Assembly (NCBI GenBank): GCA_964394665.1
Contig: CAYMYN010000062.1
Coordinates: 1-15,009, forward strand
Direction of reading: 5' to 3'
DNA: 15,009 bases
From: CAYMYN01 sp964394665
GTDB lineage: Bacteria > Planctomycetota > UBA1135 > GCA-002686595
In this document: one piece after another, positions 1 through 6,483 of the stretch
Layout of the letters: each line of letters starts with the position of its first letter
Position numbering within the stretch: position 1 is the stretch's first letter
The notes under the pieces: generated by a model
What the model was told of the DNA's origin: nothing
Database searches by the model: none
Seen by the model: the letters and a program-made list of their open reading frames with translations, nothing else
Translations under genes and position numbers: made by a program

Positions 1-1
1 C

Positions 2-1075
2 CGGCAGCTATCCGAGCTGGTCGAGGCCTACCTCGCCGAGGCCAAGAGCAGCCGCTCGCCCGCGCACTACGACCGCGTCCAGAACGTGTTGGAGCGCGTG
101 ATCCCGCGCATGCGAGCGACCGTCGTGCGCGACATCACCCCTCAAGCGTTCCTGCTCTACCGCCGCGAGCGCCAGCGCGAGGGTGCCGCCAACCGCACCG
201 CGAACCTCGAGCTGACGATCTTGAAAGCCCTGCTCAACTGGTGCGTCGCCGCTCGCTACATCGCGATCAACCCGCTGCAAGGCCTAAAACCCCTGCCCGC
301 AGGCCGCGCCTACGAGCGCCTGCCACGCCGCTCGCTCACCGACGCCGAGGTCGTGCGCCTGATCGAGGCCTCGCGCGAGATCGACCACAGCTCGAGCCAG
401 CGCGCCCTCGCCACGCGCACCCGGGCGACGCACAAGCACGACCCTCAGGCAGCCATGGCCAAGAAGGGCAGGCACGACCATCGGGCTGCCAAGGTCAAGA
501 AGGGCAAGCGCCTGCCCACGATCCCCCAGACGCCGATGTGGGCCGCGTTGCTCGAGACCGGCGCGCGTTTCGGCGAGCTTGCCGCCGCGACCTGGGGCGA
601 CTTCAACGAGCACGCCGCCACGCTCACCCTGCGCGCGAGCACCACGAAGTCGCGCAAGGAGCGCCGCATCCCCCTGCGCCGCGTCCTCGCAACCGAGATC
701 GCGCGCCTACGCCTCGTGCACCACGAAGTCCTGGGCCGCATCCCGACCGCCGCCGACCCGATCTTCCTCTCGCCGCGCGGCGTGCCCTGGTCCAAGAACC
801 GCCGCATCGCGCTCACCCGCTTCTACGCCGTCCTCGACCGCGCCGGCATCCCGCGCATCGACGAGCGCGGCCAGAAGCTCGACATGCACGCGCTGCGCTA
901 CACCTGCGCGAGCCGCTTCGCGCGCCACGGCGTCGGCCTGGTGCAGGCGCAGAAGATCCTCGGGCACAGCGACCCCAAGCTCACCGCCCAGATCTACACC
1001 CAGCTCGACGCCGAGGATCTCCGCGCCGCCGTCGAGGGCATGCCGCCGACGTGGGTGGCGAGGGCAAGCTCATGA
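2..1075 (+). CDS. int: Tyrosine recombinase / site-specific integrase (5' end cut by window)
   Basis: Integrase that would catalyse insertion and excision of the island at the tRNA-Arg site. The reading frame is open from base 2 and the first visible residues (QLSELVEAYLAEAK) look like the N-terminal SAM-like core-binding domain, so the true start lies upstream; the in-frame GTG at 86 is internal. Numbering visible residues from base 2 (357 in all), the catalytic set is complete: Arg189 in TGARFGEL, Lys216 in TTKSRK, His296 and Arg299 in HALR, His322 in GHSD, and nucleophile Tyr332 in IYTQL. Between the two domains is a basic Lys/His/Arg-rich insertion (about residues 135-180) with an internal duplication. 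The stop overlaps the start of the next gene by ATGA, so the two are probably translated together. The family call is firm; the missing N-terminus prevents a length comparison. Confidence 0.95.
   Translation, partial: RQLSELVEAYLAEAKSSRSPAHYDRVQNVLERVIPRMRATVVRDITPQAFLLYRRERQREGAANRTANLELTILKALLNWCVAARYIAINPLQGLKPLPAGRAYERLPRRSLTDAEVVRLIEASREIDHSSSQRALATRTRATHKHDPQAAMAKKGRHDHRAAKVKKGKRLPTIPQTPMWAALLETGARFGELAAATWGDFNEHAATLTLRASTTKSRKERRIPLRRVLATEIARLRLVHHEVLGRIPTAADPIFLSPRGVPWSKNRRIALTRFYAVLDRAGIPRIDERGQKLDMHALRYTCASRFARHGVGLVQAQKILGHSDPKLTAQIYTQLDAEDLRAAVEGMPPTWVARASS
449..506 (+). repeat. Short tandem duplication inside the integrase linker
   Basis: Two 22-nt copies, 449-470 and 485-506, match at 19 of 22 positions with an offset of 36 nt (12 codons). 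They encode AAMAKKG and AAKVKKG in a basic linker before the catalytic Arg region. Because the offset is a multiple of three, the duplication keeps the frame. Confidence 0.75.
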
Positions 1076-1314
1076 AGGACACCGATCACGACCCTGGTCG
1101 CAGCCCTGTCACCGTCCCCCGCGAGGTCCTCGAAGGCCTCGACGCCGTGCGCCGCTCGGGGCTCACCAACATGCTGGACCGTCCCCGCGTCGCGGACCTC
1201 GCCCACGAGATGGGCTTCGAGGCTGCGGCGAAGTGGGTGGGGGAGAACCGCGAGCTCTACGCGCGGGGCGTGTTCGAGGGGTTCGAGGCCGAGGGCGGCC
1301 CTGGCTGCGAGTAG
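1072..1314 (+). CDS. Small DUF5049-like protein
   Basis: An 80-residue protein starting at ATG 1072, which overlaps the integrase stop (ATGA). GAGGG at 1060-1064 is a ribosome binding site 7 nt upstream. The segment from about residue 16 to 70 (VPREVLEGLDAVRRSG, TNMLD, then ENRELYARGVFEGF) follows the pattern of DUF5049, a small phage and mobile-element family: an Ile/Val-Leu-x-Ile/Val-Arg-x-Ser-Gly segment, a Thr-Asn-Met-hydrophobic-Asp turn, then a helix ending in a Tyr-x-x-hydrophobic-x-x-Gly/Phe pattern. The molecular function of DUF5049 is not known to me. Coupling to the integrase suggests a role in element maintenance, for instance as a recombination accessory factor, but that is inference. 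No membrane segment or signal peptide is seen. The family match was made by eye. Confidence 0.75.
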   Translation: MKDTDHDPGRSPVTVPREVLEGLDAVRRSGLTNMLDRPRVADLAHEMGFEAAAKWVGENRELYARGVFEGFEAEGGPGCE

Positions 1315-1360
1315 GCGCGGGCTGCCACTCGGATCGAGCGCCGGGCCCAGGGTTATCCGA

Positions 1361-1370
1361 GAGAGCTCTC
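1361..1370. promoter_or_regulatory. 10-bp perfect palindrome, possible operator
   Basis: GAGAGCTCTC at 1361-1370 is a perfect palindrome in the 185-nt gap between the DUF5049-like gene and the basic DNA-binding protein; allowing one mismatch pair it extends to 16 nt. It could be an operator for the next gene or chance in GC-rich DNA. A TGC-TATCCT extended -10-like element lies at 1442-1450, but no convincing -35 sits at the right distance. Confidence 0.2.
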
Positions 1371-1499
1371 GCGCTCCGAACCGCATTCCTGGTATTGGGA
1401 CGCGTTTGGATAAGCGCGGTCGTGCTTCCTGGAATCACGATTGCTATCCTGTCCGCCGACCGAAGGTCCATTCGGCCACCCACAAAGGAATTCCCCCTC

Positions 1500-1982
1500 A
1501 TGCCGACCTCGAACCACGCCGCCATCCGCGCCCGCGTCGACGCCTTCGTCGAAGACCTCTCCACCCTCATCCGCCAGGCCGCGCTCGAGGCCGTCCAGGA
1601 GGCGCTCGGTGGCCGCGCGACGCGCACCGCTGCCCCTGTGCCCGCCCGTGCCGCAGCGGGCCCGCGCCGTAAGAAGGCGCGTCGCAAGCGCCCCGGAGGC
1701 GGCAAGAGCGTGGCTCCCGCGACCGCGCTCGCCGCGCTCCAGGCCGCTGGTGGCCCCGTGCTGGCGGAGAAGATCGCCTCCACGCTCGGCACCAACAGCA
1801 CCGCACTGCGGCCGACGCTGGAGGAACTCATGGCCTCCGGCCACGTGAAGCGCGCCGGCAAGAAGCGCGGGACCACGTACGAGGCGGTGTCGGGCGGCGG
1901 TGGGGGAGCGGCCCCGGCGACCAAGAAGGCGGCGAAGAAGCGCTCCAAGAAGGCAGGGCGCAAGAAGGCCAATGGGAAGTAG
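1500..1982 (+). CDS. Basic winged-helix DNA-binding protein with Lys-rich tail
   Basis: A 160-residue, very basic protein. ATG 1500 is chosen because AAAGGA (1485-1489 region) lies about 9 nt upstream; the frame stays open much further upstream only because of high GC. Layout: an amphipathic helical N-terminus (residues 5-37), an Arg/Lys cluster (RRKKARRKRPGGGK, 56-69), a winged-helix-like unit (about 72-130) with a likely recognition segment STALRPTLEELMASGHVKR followed by a wing GKKRGTTYEAV, a glycine linker (131-136), and a Lys-rich tail resembling the basic tails of histone H1-like proteins (139-160). This suggests a nucleoid-associated or regulatory DNA-binding protein. The gene has its own ribosome binding site and is not overlapped by its neighbours. 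It may organise island DNA or regulate cargo; the target is unknown. Confidence 0.8.
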   Translation: MPTSNHAAIRARVDAFVEDLSTLIRQAALEAVQEALGGRATRTAAPVPARAAAGPRRKKARRKRPGGGKSVAPATALAALQAAGGPVLAEKIASTLGTNSTALRPTLEELMASGHVKRAGKKRGTTYEAVSGGGGGAAPATKKAAKKRSKKAGRKKANGK

Positions 1983-2239
1983 CGCGGGCCCCGCTCGTTG
2001 GCGTTGGCGCGCCCTGCGGCCCGTCACGGCCGTGGGGTGCCGTTGCACCTTCCCAGGACCCGATCGCCCTGGCTCTCTACGTGCCGAGATTCGGTCCTAT
2101 CCGCCCCCGCCTCGCTACACTGACCGGCGTATGCACCCGGACCACTCGCACTCCAAGGCCGGAGACCTGCTCCGAAGCCCATACCCGTGCATTGTCCGTG
2201 GCGGCTCCGTTCAACGGGCCCGATGAGGAAGCGCGCCCC
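1983..2239. other. Intergenic gap between the basic DNA-binding gene and the GNAT gene
   Basis: No gene is supported here. The GNAT frame is open back to a GTG at 2081, but the extra 53 residues are Pro/Arg/Thr-rich and unlike the family. A perfect palindrome CACGGCCGTG is at 2025-2034. A TACACT -10-like hexamer is at 2116-2121 without a good -35. Confidence 0.5.
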
Positions 2240-2710
2240 GTGTACTCAAATGTGACCATCAAGCAGCAGGCTAGGCCAGTGTGGTCGGATCAGTTCCTTG
2301 AGCACGTGCTTCGACACCGAGAGGCGTACGGGCAGCATTTCAGCGATTCGGAGGTAGATGACGAACGCGCTAAGATCGTGGCCGGGAATCCCTCACGGCG
2401 AAACAGAGCGCTCCAGTGCTGGGAGATATTCGACGGTGGGTGTCTCGCTGGCGAGATTTGTGTGTCTGACCCACGCAGTACAGGCGACATGGAACTCACA
2501 ATCGCGGTCTTTTGTCACTTCGCAAGGCGTGGTGTCGGACAGGAGGCCCTGCGGCAGTTCTTGTCTCAGAATGCGTTGTCACCCCTTTCTGCCGTCGCAA
2601 GGAAACAAAATCCGCTCCAGGAAGCTGTTGTTCGCATGTTGGAACGTAATGGCTTTAGGGTGGTCGACGGGCAGATCGGAATTAGTAATGTTGTCCTCAT
2701 TCGCCCATGA
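2240..2710 (+). CDS. GNAT-family N-acetyltransferase
   Basis: A 156-residue protein from GTG 2240, chosen because GAGGAA at 2225-2230 sits 9 nt upstream and the family-like sequence begins soon after. GNAT features: strand-turn-strand LAGEICVSD (69-77) and ELTIAVF (85-91), the acetyl-CoA pyrophosphate-binding loop ARRGVGQEAL (95-104, matching R/Q-x-x-G-x-G/A), then LSAVARKQNPLQEAVVRMLERNGF (about 116-139), which corresponds to the strand and helix of motif B with the usual Asn and the terminal Gly-Phe. It should transfer an acetyl group from acetyl-CoA to an amine; the substrate cannot be told. GC is about 55%, clearly lower than the flanking genes, which suggests separate acquisition. It is not overlapped with neighbours. 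An antitoxin of the TacA/RHH type, often paired with GNAT toxins, is not seen next to it. Confidence 0.8.
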   Translation: MYSNVTIKQQARPVWSDQFLEHVLRHREAYGQHFSDSEVDDERAKIVAGNPSRRNRALQCWEIFDGGCLAGEICVSDPRSTGDMELTIAVFCHFARRGVGQEALRQFLSQNALSPLSAVARKQNPLQEAVVRMLERNGFRVVDGQIGISNVVLIRP

Positions 2711-3200
2711 CATGCCGGACATGCCCTCAGGTTAAGAGCGCTTCACTCCGTCGTTTGCGGGGGGGCTTGGACGGAGATGCCTGAGGAGTGCGCATGTAGG
2801 ATTTGGATCGGTTGAGCCTGATCGACAGGATTGGCCGCGAGCTGCAAGCCCGTCCTGGCCGTGGTGTGTCCGTGCCCCTGGAGTGCCTCCGTAGCCTGGG
2901 GGCTGGTTCAGGTCTCCAGGTCCACTCCGCAGGCGGCACCCTGCGCCCCCCTTGGCGGCCGGCCCCGGGCTGGCTGGCTGGGCTTCCCGCCGTTCCGGGC
3001 CCGCCTGGCGCCACGCAGGCGGCCTGGGGTGCGCCTTGAGCCCGCCCCCGCGACGGTCGCAACGCCTCCCAGCTCGCCAGGCCAGGTCGCGCGGCAGGAT
3101 GGTGGCACTCGCCCTGGCGACCGGCCGGAGCCCTGGGGGCATCGGTGGCCGTAAGTGGCGCCCGGGCAAGGGGATACGGCGCCAGGGGGTCCTGGGCCCC

Positions 3201-3231
3201 GGGGAGGGGGCGCGGTGGGGGACACCGGGGG
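3201..3231 (+). promoter_or_regulatory. Predicted G-quadruplex motif
   Basis: Four G-runs of 4, 5, 5 and 5 bases (3201-3204, 3206-3210, 3217-3221, 3227-3231) are separated by loops of 1, 6 and 5 nt, with two further runs just upstream at 3185-3189 and 3194-3196. This exceeds the usual four-run, loops-up-to-7 rule. The G-rich strand is the coding strand of the downstream operon, about 170 nt before the HTH start, so it could form in the transcript or the non-template strand. Confidence 0.45.
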
Positions 3232-3344
3232 CGGCAGCGGCAGCCACCCGCGCTGACGGGCGCCCTTGCCCCGGCGCTCTAGCCCTCGAGGAAGCGCCTC
3301 TCGACACGGCCCGGCCGACCCTCCCAGCTCGGGGCGGAGGGCGC

Positions 3345-3373
3345 TGGCACCACCTGCGTAGCCCCCCTACGAT
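3345..3373 (+). promoter_or_regulatory. Tentative promoter for the R-M operon
   Basis: TACGAT at 3368-3373 resembles a -10 box and lies 24 nt before the HTH start codon. The hexamer 17 nt upstream, TGGCAC (3345-3350), is a poor -35. A promoter is expected here because all downstream genes overlap, but this exact placement is weakly supported. Confidence 0.2.
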
Positions 3374-3397
3374 CCCGGCAAGTCCCGGCAGCCTCGC

Positions 3398-3613
3398 ATG
3401 ACCTTCCTCGAGTTCCTGAGCCTCCAGGAGGCTGCGACCCTGCTGCACATCGGCGAGCGAACCGCCTACACGCGGTGCCGGCTAGGCCAGCTCCCGGGGG
3501 CCGCCAAGGTCGGGGGCCGCTGGCGCGTGGACCGGGCCGCCCTGGAAGGCTGGCTCCGCCGGGGCGGTGACGCGCCCTCCAAGCCACCCAGGCACCCGGA
3601 GGGGCGCGGATGA
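3398..3613 (+). CDS. Excisionase-family helix-turn-helix protein (HTH_17) heading the R-M operon
   Basis: A 71-residue protein from ATG 3398. Residues 5-53 match the HTH_17/excisionase (MerR-like) pattern: LSLQEAATLLHIGERTAYTR forms the helix-turn-helix, and the wing follows as GAAKVGGRWRVDRAALEGWLRR. The short tail is Pro/Arg-rich. No clear ribosome binding site precedes the ATG, so it may be poorly translated or leaderless. Its stop overlaps the hsdR start by ATGA, which ties its translation to the restriction subunit. By position it could be the operon's regulator, analogous in role to controller proteins of R-M systems, or an excisionase-type factor adopted by the operon; both are inference. 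It probably binds DNA in the upstream 687-nt region. Confidence 0.85.
   Translation: MTFLEFLSLQEAATLLHIGERTAYTRCRLGQLPGAAKVGGRWRVDRAALEGWLRRGGDAPSKPPRHPEGRG
3598..3602 (+). promoter_or_regulatory. Ribosome binding site of hsdR
   Basis: GGAGG lies 7 nt before ATG 3610, inside the end of the HTH gene. It supports the overlapping start of hsdR and is the strongest such site in the operon. Confidence 0.75.
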
Positions 3614-6483
3614 CCCCCACGCCCGAGCAGGAGGCCCGCCAGCACATCGACGCTGCGCTCGAGGCCGCAGGCTGGCTCGTCCAGGACCGCGCCGACATGA
3701 ACCTCGCCGCCGGCCCCGGCGTCGCCGTGCGCGAGTTCAAGATGGCCTCCGGCCACGGCTTCGCCGACTACCTGCTCTTCGTCCAGGGCAAGGCCGTCGG
3801 CGTCCTAGAGGCGAAGCCTGCCGGGTACGCGCTCGGCAGCGTCGAGCTGCAAGCGGACAAGTACGCGACCGGTCTCCCCACCGGGCTGAACCCGCCGGTC
3901 AACCCGCTCCCCTTCCTCTACCTCAGCACCGGCGTCGAGACGCGCTTCATCAACGGCCTCGACCCCGACCCGAAGACGCGTGCGATCTCGGCGAACCTGC
4001 CGCACATCCACCGCCCCGAAACGCTGGCGGAGTGGATCGCGGCCGAGACGCTGGACGCCTGGGTCAAGCGGTTGCACGCCGAGGGCGGCGGCCTCCACAC
4101 CGCCGCCGATGACACCCGTCCCGCCTCGCTCCGTGCGCGCATCCAGGCGTTGCCCCCGCTCGAGCCCGCCTCCCTCTACCCGAACCAGATCGAGGCCGTC
4201 ACCAACCTGGAGCACTCGTTCAAGCGCAACCGCCCGCGCGCGCTGGTCCAGATGGCGACCGGATCGGGCAAGACGATCGCCGCGATCACCGCCATCTACC
4301 GCCTCATCAAGTACGGCGGCGCGCGCCGCGTGCTGTTCCTCGTGGATCGCAGCAACCTGGGCGAGCAGGCGGAGAAGGAGTTCCAGGGCTACCGGGTCCC
4401 CGACAGCAACCGCAAGTTCACCGAGCTCTACAACGTCCAGCGCCTCTCCTCGAACACGATCATGGACTCGAGCCGGGTCGTGATCTCCACGATCCAGCGC
4501 GTCTACTCGATGCTCAAGGGCGAGCCGGACCTCGATCCCCTCCTAGAGGAGGGCTCGCAGTTCGAGACGAGCGGCGCTGCGATCAAGCAGCCGCTCCCGG
4601 TCGTCTACAACGCCGCCTACCCGCCAGAGTACTTCGACGTGGTCGTGATCGACGAGGTCCACCGCTCGATCTACACCCTCTGGCGGCAGGTCGTCGAGTA
4701 CTTCGACGCCTTCCTGGTCGGCCTGACCGCAACGCCCTCGAAGCAGACGCTCGGATTCTTCAACAAGAACCTCGTCATGGAGTACGACCACGAGCGCGCG
4801 GTCGCCGACGGCGTGAACGTGGACTTCGAGGTCTACAACATCCGCACGAAGATCACCGAGGGTGGAGCGACCGTCGAGGCCAAGCCCGACACGATGCTCG
4901 GCTACCGCGACCGGCAGACCCGCGCGCTGCGCTGGGAGACGCCGGACGAGGACCTCAGCTACGACCCGAACGAGCTAGACCGGCGCGTCGTCGCCCGCGA
5001 CCAGATCCGCACGATCGTCCGCACCTTCCGCGACCGGCTCCCGGTCGACATCTTCCCCGGCCGCCAGGAAGTCCCGAAGACCCTCGTCTTTGCCAAGGAC
5101 GACAGCCACGCCGAGGACATCGTCGAGATCATTCGCGACGAGTTCGGCCGGGGGAACGCCTTCTGCCAGAAGATCACCTACAAGGTCACAGGCGCGAACC
5201 CGCGCGACCTGATCCAGGCGTTCCGCAACCAGTACGAGCCCCGCATCGCGGTCACCGTGGACATGGTCGCCACGGGCACGGACATCAAGCCGATCGAGAT
5301 CGTGATGTTCATGCGCGCGGTCAAGAGCCGCGTGCTCTTCGAGCAGATGAAGGGGCGCGGTGTGCGCATCATCGACCCGAACGACCTGCGCGCCGTCAGT
5401 GGCGCGGACGCCGTCGCCAAGACGCACTTCGTGATCGTGGACTGCGTCGGCATGACCGACACCCAGCTCGCTGATACGCAGCCGCTCGACCGCAAGCGCA
5501 CCGTCAGCCTCAAGGCGCTGCTGGAGCATGTGGCGATGGGCGGAACCGATCCCGAGCTGCTCTCGTCGCTCGCGAGCCGCCTCGCGCGCCTCTCGAAGCA
5601 GTGCGGGCCGGAGGAGCACGCCCGCGTCGTCGAGGCTTCCGGCGGTCCCCAGCTACCGGACCTCTGCCGCGCCCTCGTGGACGGGCTCGACCCCGACCGG
5701 CAGATCGCCGAGGCACGGCGCACCTTCAACCTGCCCGCCGGCCAGGAGCCGACCGAGCCGCAGGTCAAGCAGGCCGCCGAGGCGCTGCTCAAGCGCGCGA
5801 CCGAGCCCCTCGCTACCAAGCCCGCGTTGCGCTCCCTTCTCCAGGACTTGAAGCGCGAAGTCGAGCAGGTCATCGACGAAGTCTCCCAGGACGAGCTGCT
5901 GGAGGCCGGAGCGAGCGAGGAGGCGAAGGAGAAGGCCAAGGCGCTCGTCGCCGACTTCGAGCGCTTCATCGAGGAGCACAAGGACGAGATCGACGCGCTC
6001 CAGTTCTTCTACGCGCAGCCGTACAGCAAGCGCCTGTCGTTCCAGGACATCAAAGCGCTGGCCGAGGCGATCAAGGCCCCGCCCCGGTCCTGGACGCCCG
6101 AGAAGCTCTGGCGCGCCTACGAGACGCTGAGCCGCGACAAGGTGCGGGGAGCGTCGGGTAAGCGGCTCCTGACCGACATCGTCTCCCTCGTTCGCTTCGC
6201 GACGCACCAGGAGGACGAGCTGGTCCCGTTCGGCGAGCATGTCCGCGATCGGTTCGAGCAGTGGATGGCGCAGCAGGAGGGAAACGGCCGCGCGTTCACC
6301 CCGGAACAGGTGCGCTGGCTGGAGATGATGCGCGACCATGTCGCGACGAGCCTGGAGATGACGGTCGAGGACCTCGACTACGCGCCGTTCGCGGGAGCGG
6401 GCGGACGCGGCAAGGCCGCTCAGGTGTTCGGTGACGAACTCCAAGAGGTCCTCGCCGAGCTAAACGGGGTGCTCGCGGCATGA
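3610..6483 (+). CDS. hsdR: Type I restriction enzyme, restriction/translocase subunit R
   Basis: A 957-residue motor and nuclease subunit that translocates DNA and cleaves unmodified sequence at a distance, acting with HsdM and HsdS. N-terminal PD-(D/E)XK nuclease: Asp53 (FADYLL) and Glu67-x-Lys69 (VLEAK). SF2 helicase core: Q-like motif around YPNQ (190-193), Walker A ATGSGKT (216-222), DEVH box 348-351, TAT motif at 373-375 in GLTATP, motif V ATGTDIK (554-560), motif VI QMKGRGVR (579-586). The rest (590-957) is a helical C-terminal region of the EcoEI_R_C type that would contact the methylase core. All key residues are present, so it should be active. It starts at ATG 3610 overlapping the HTH stop, and its stop overlaps hsdS (ATGA). 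GC is about 65-70% with very GC-rich third positions. Confidence 0.97.
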   Translation: MTPTPEQEARQHIDAALEAAGWLVQDRADMNLAAGPGVAVREFKMASGHGFADYLLFVQGKAVGVLEAKPAGYALGSVELQADKYATGLPTGLNPPVNPLPFLYLSTGVETRFINGLDPDPKTRAISANLPHIHRPETLAEWIAAETLDAWVKRLHAEGGGLHTAADDTRPASLRARIQALPPLEPASLYPNQIEAVTNLEHSFKRNRPRALVQMATGSGKTIAAITAIYRLIKYGGARRVLFLVDRSNLGEQAEKEFQGYRVPDSNRKFTELYNVQRLSSNTIMDSSRVVISTIQRVYSMLKGEPDLDPLLEEGSQFETSGAAIKQPLPVVYNAAYPPEYFDVVVIDEVHRSIYTLWRQVVEYFDAFLVGLTATPSKQTLGFFNKNLVMEYDHERAVADGVNVDFEVYNIRTKITEGGATVEAKPDTMLGYRDRQTRALRWETPDEDLSYDPNELDRRVVARDQIRTIVRTFRDRLPVDIFPGRQEVPKTLVFAKDDSHAEDIVEIIRDEFGRGNAFCQKITYKVTGANPRDLIQAFRNQYEPRIAVTVDMVATGTDIKPIEIVMFMRAVKSRVLFEQMKGRGVRIIDPNDLRAVSGADAVAKTHFVIVDCVGMTDTQLADTQPLDRKRTVSLKALLEHVAMGGTDPELLSSLASRLARLSKQCGPEEHARVVEASGGPQLPDLCRALVDGLDPDRQIAEARRTFNLPAGQEPTEPQVKQAAEALLKRATEPLATKPALRSLLQDLKREVEQVIDEVSQDELLEAGASEEAKEKAKALVADFERFIEEHKDEIDALQFFYAQPYSKRLSFQDIKALAEAIKAPPRSWTPEKLWRAYETLSRDKVRGASGKRLLTDIVSLVRFATHQEDELVPFGEHVRDRFEQWMAQQEGNGRAFTPEQVRWLEMMRDHVATSLEMTVEDLDYAPFAGAGGRGKAAQVFGDELQEVLAELNGVLAA

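Larger units (their letters stand above)
2711..3397. other. 687-nt gene-free, very GC-rich region upstream of the R-M operon
   Basis: No reading frame here resembles a protein family; long open frames on both strands are Pro/Arg/Gly-rich and typical of stop-poor GC-rich DNA. Visible items are a doubled GACATGCC (2709-2716 and 2718-2725), many short CCTGG/CCAGG and CCCGGG motifs, a strong G-quadruplex motif at 3201-3231, and a possible promoter just before the HTH gene. It may be the regulatory leader of the defence operon or a decayed gene. Composition rises sharply from the low-GC GNAT gene into this segment. Confidence 0.5.

Noticed and set aside
3345..3358. Sigma-54-type promoter beginning TGGCAC
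   Set aside because: The GG and GC doublets are 10 nt apart rather than the required 12.
2732..3448. Minus-strand 238-codon open frame in the non-coding stretch
   Set aside because: Arg/Pro/Gly/Ala-rich, no domain pattern, overlaps the start of the HTH gene; open frames this long are expected by chance at this GC.
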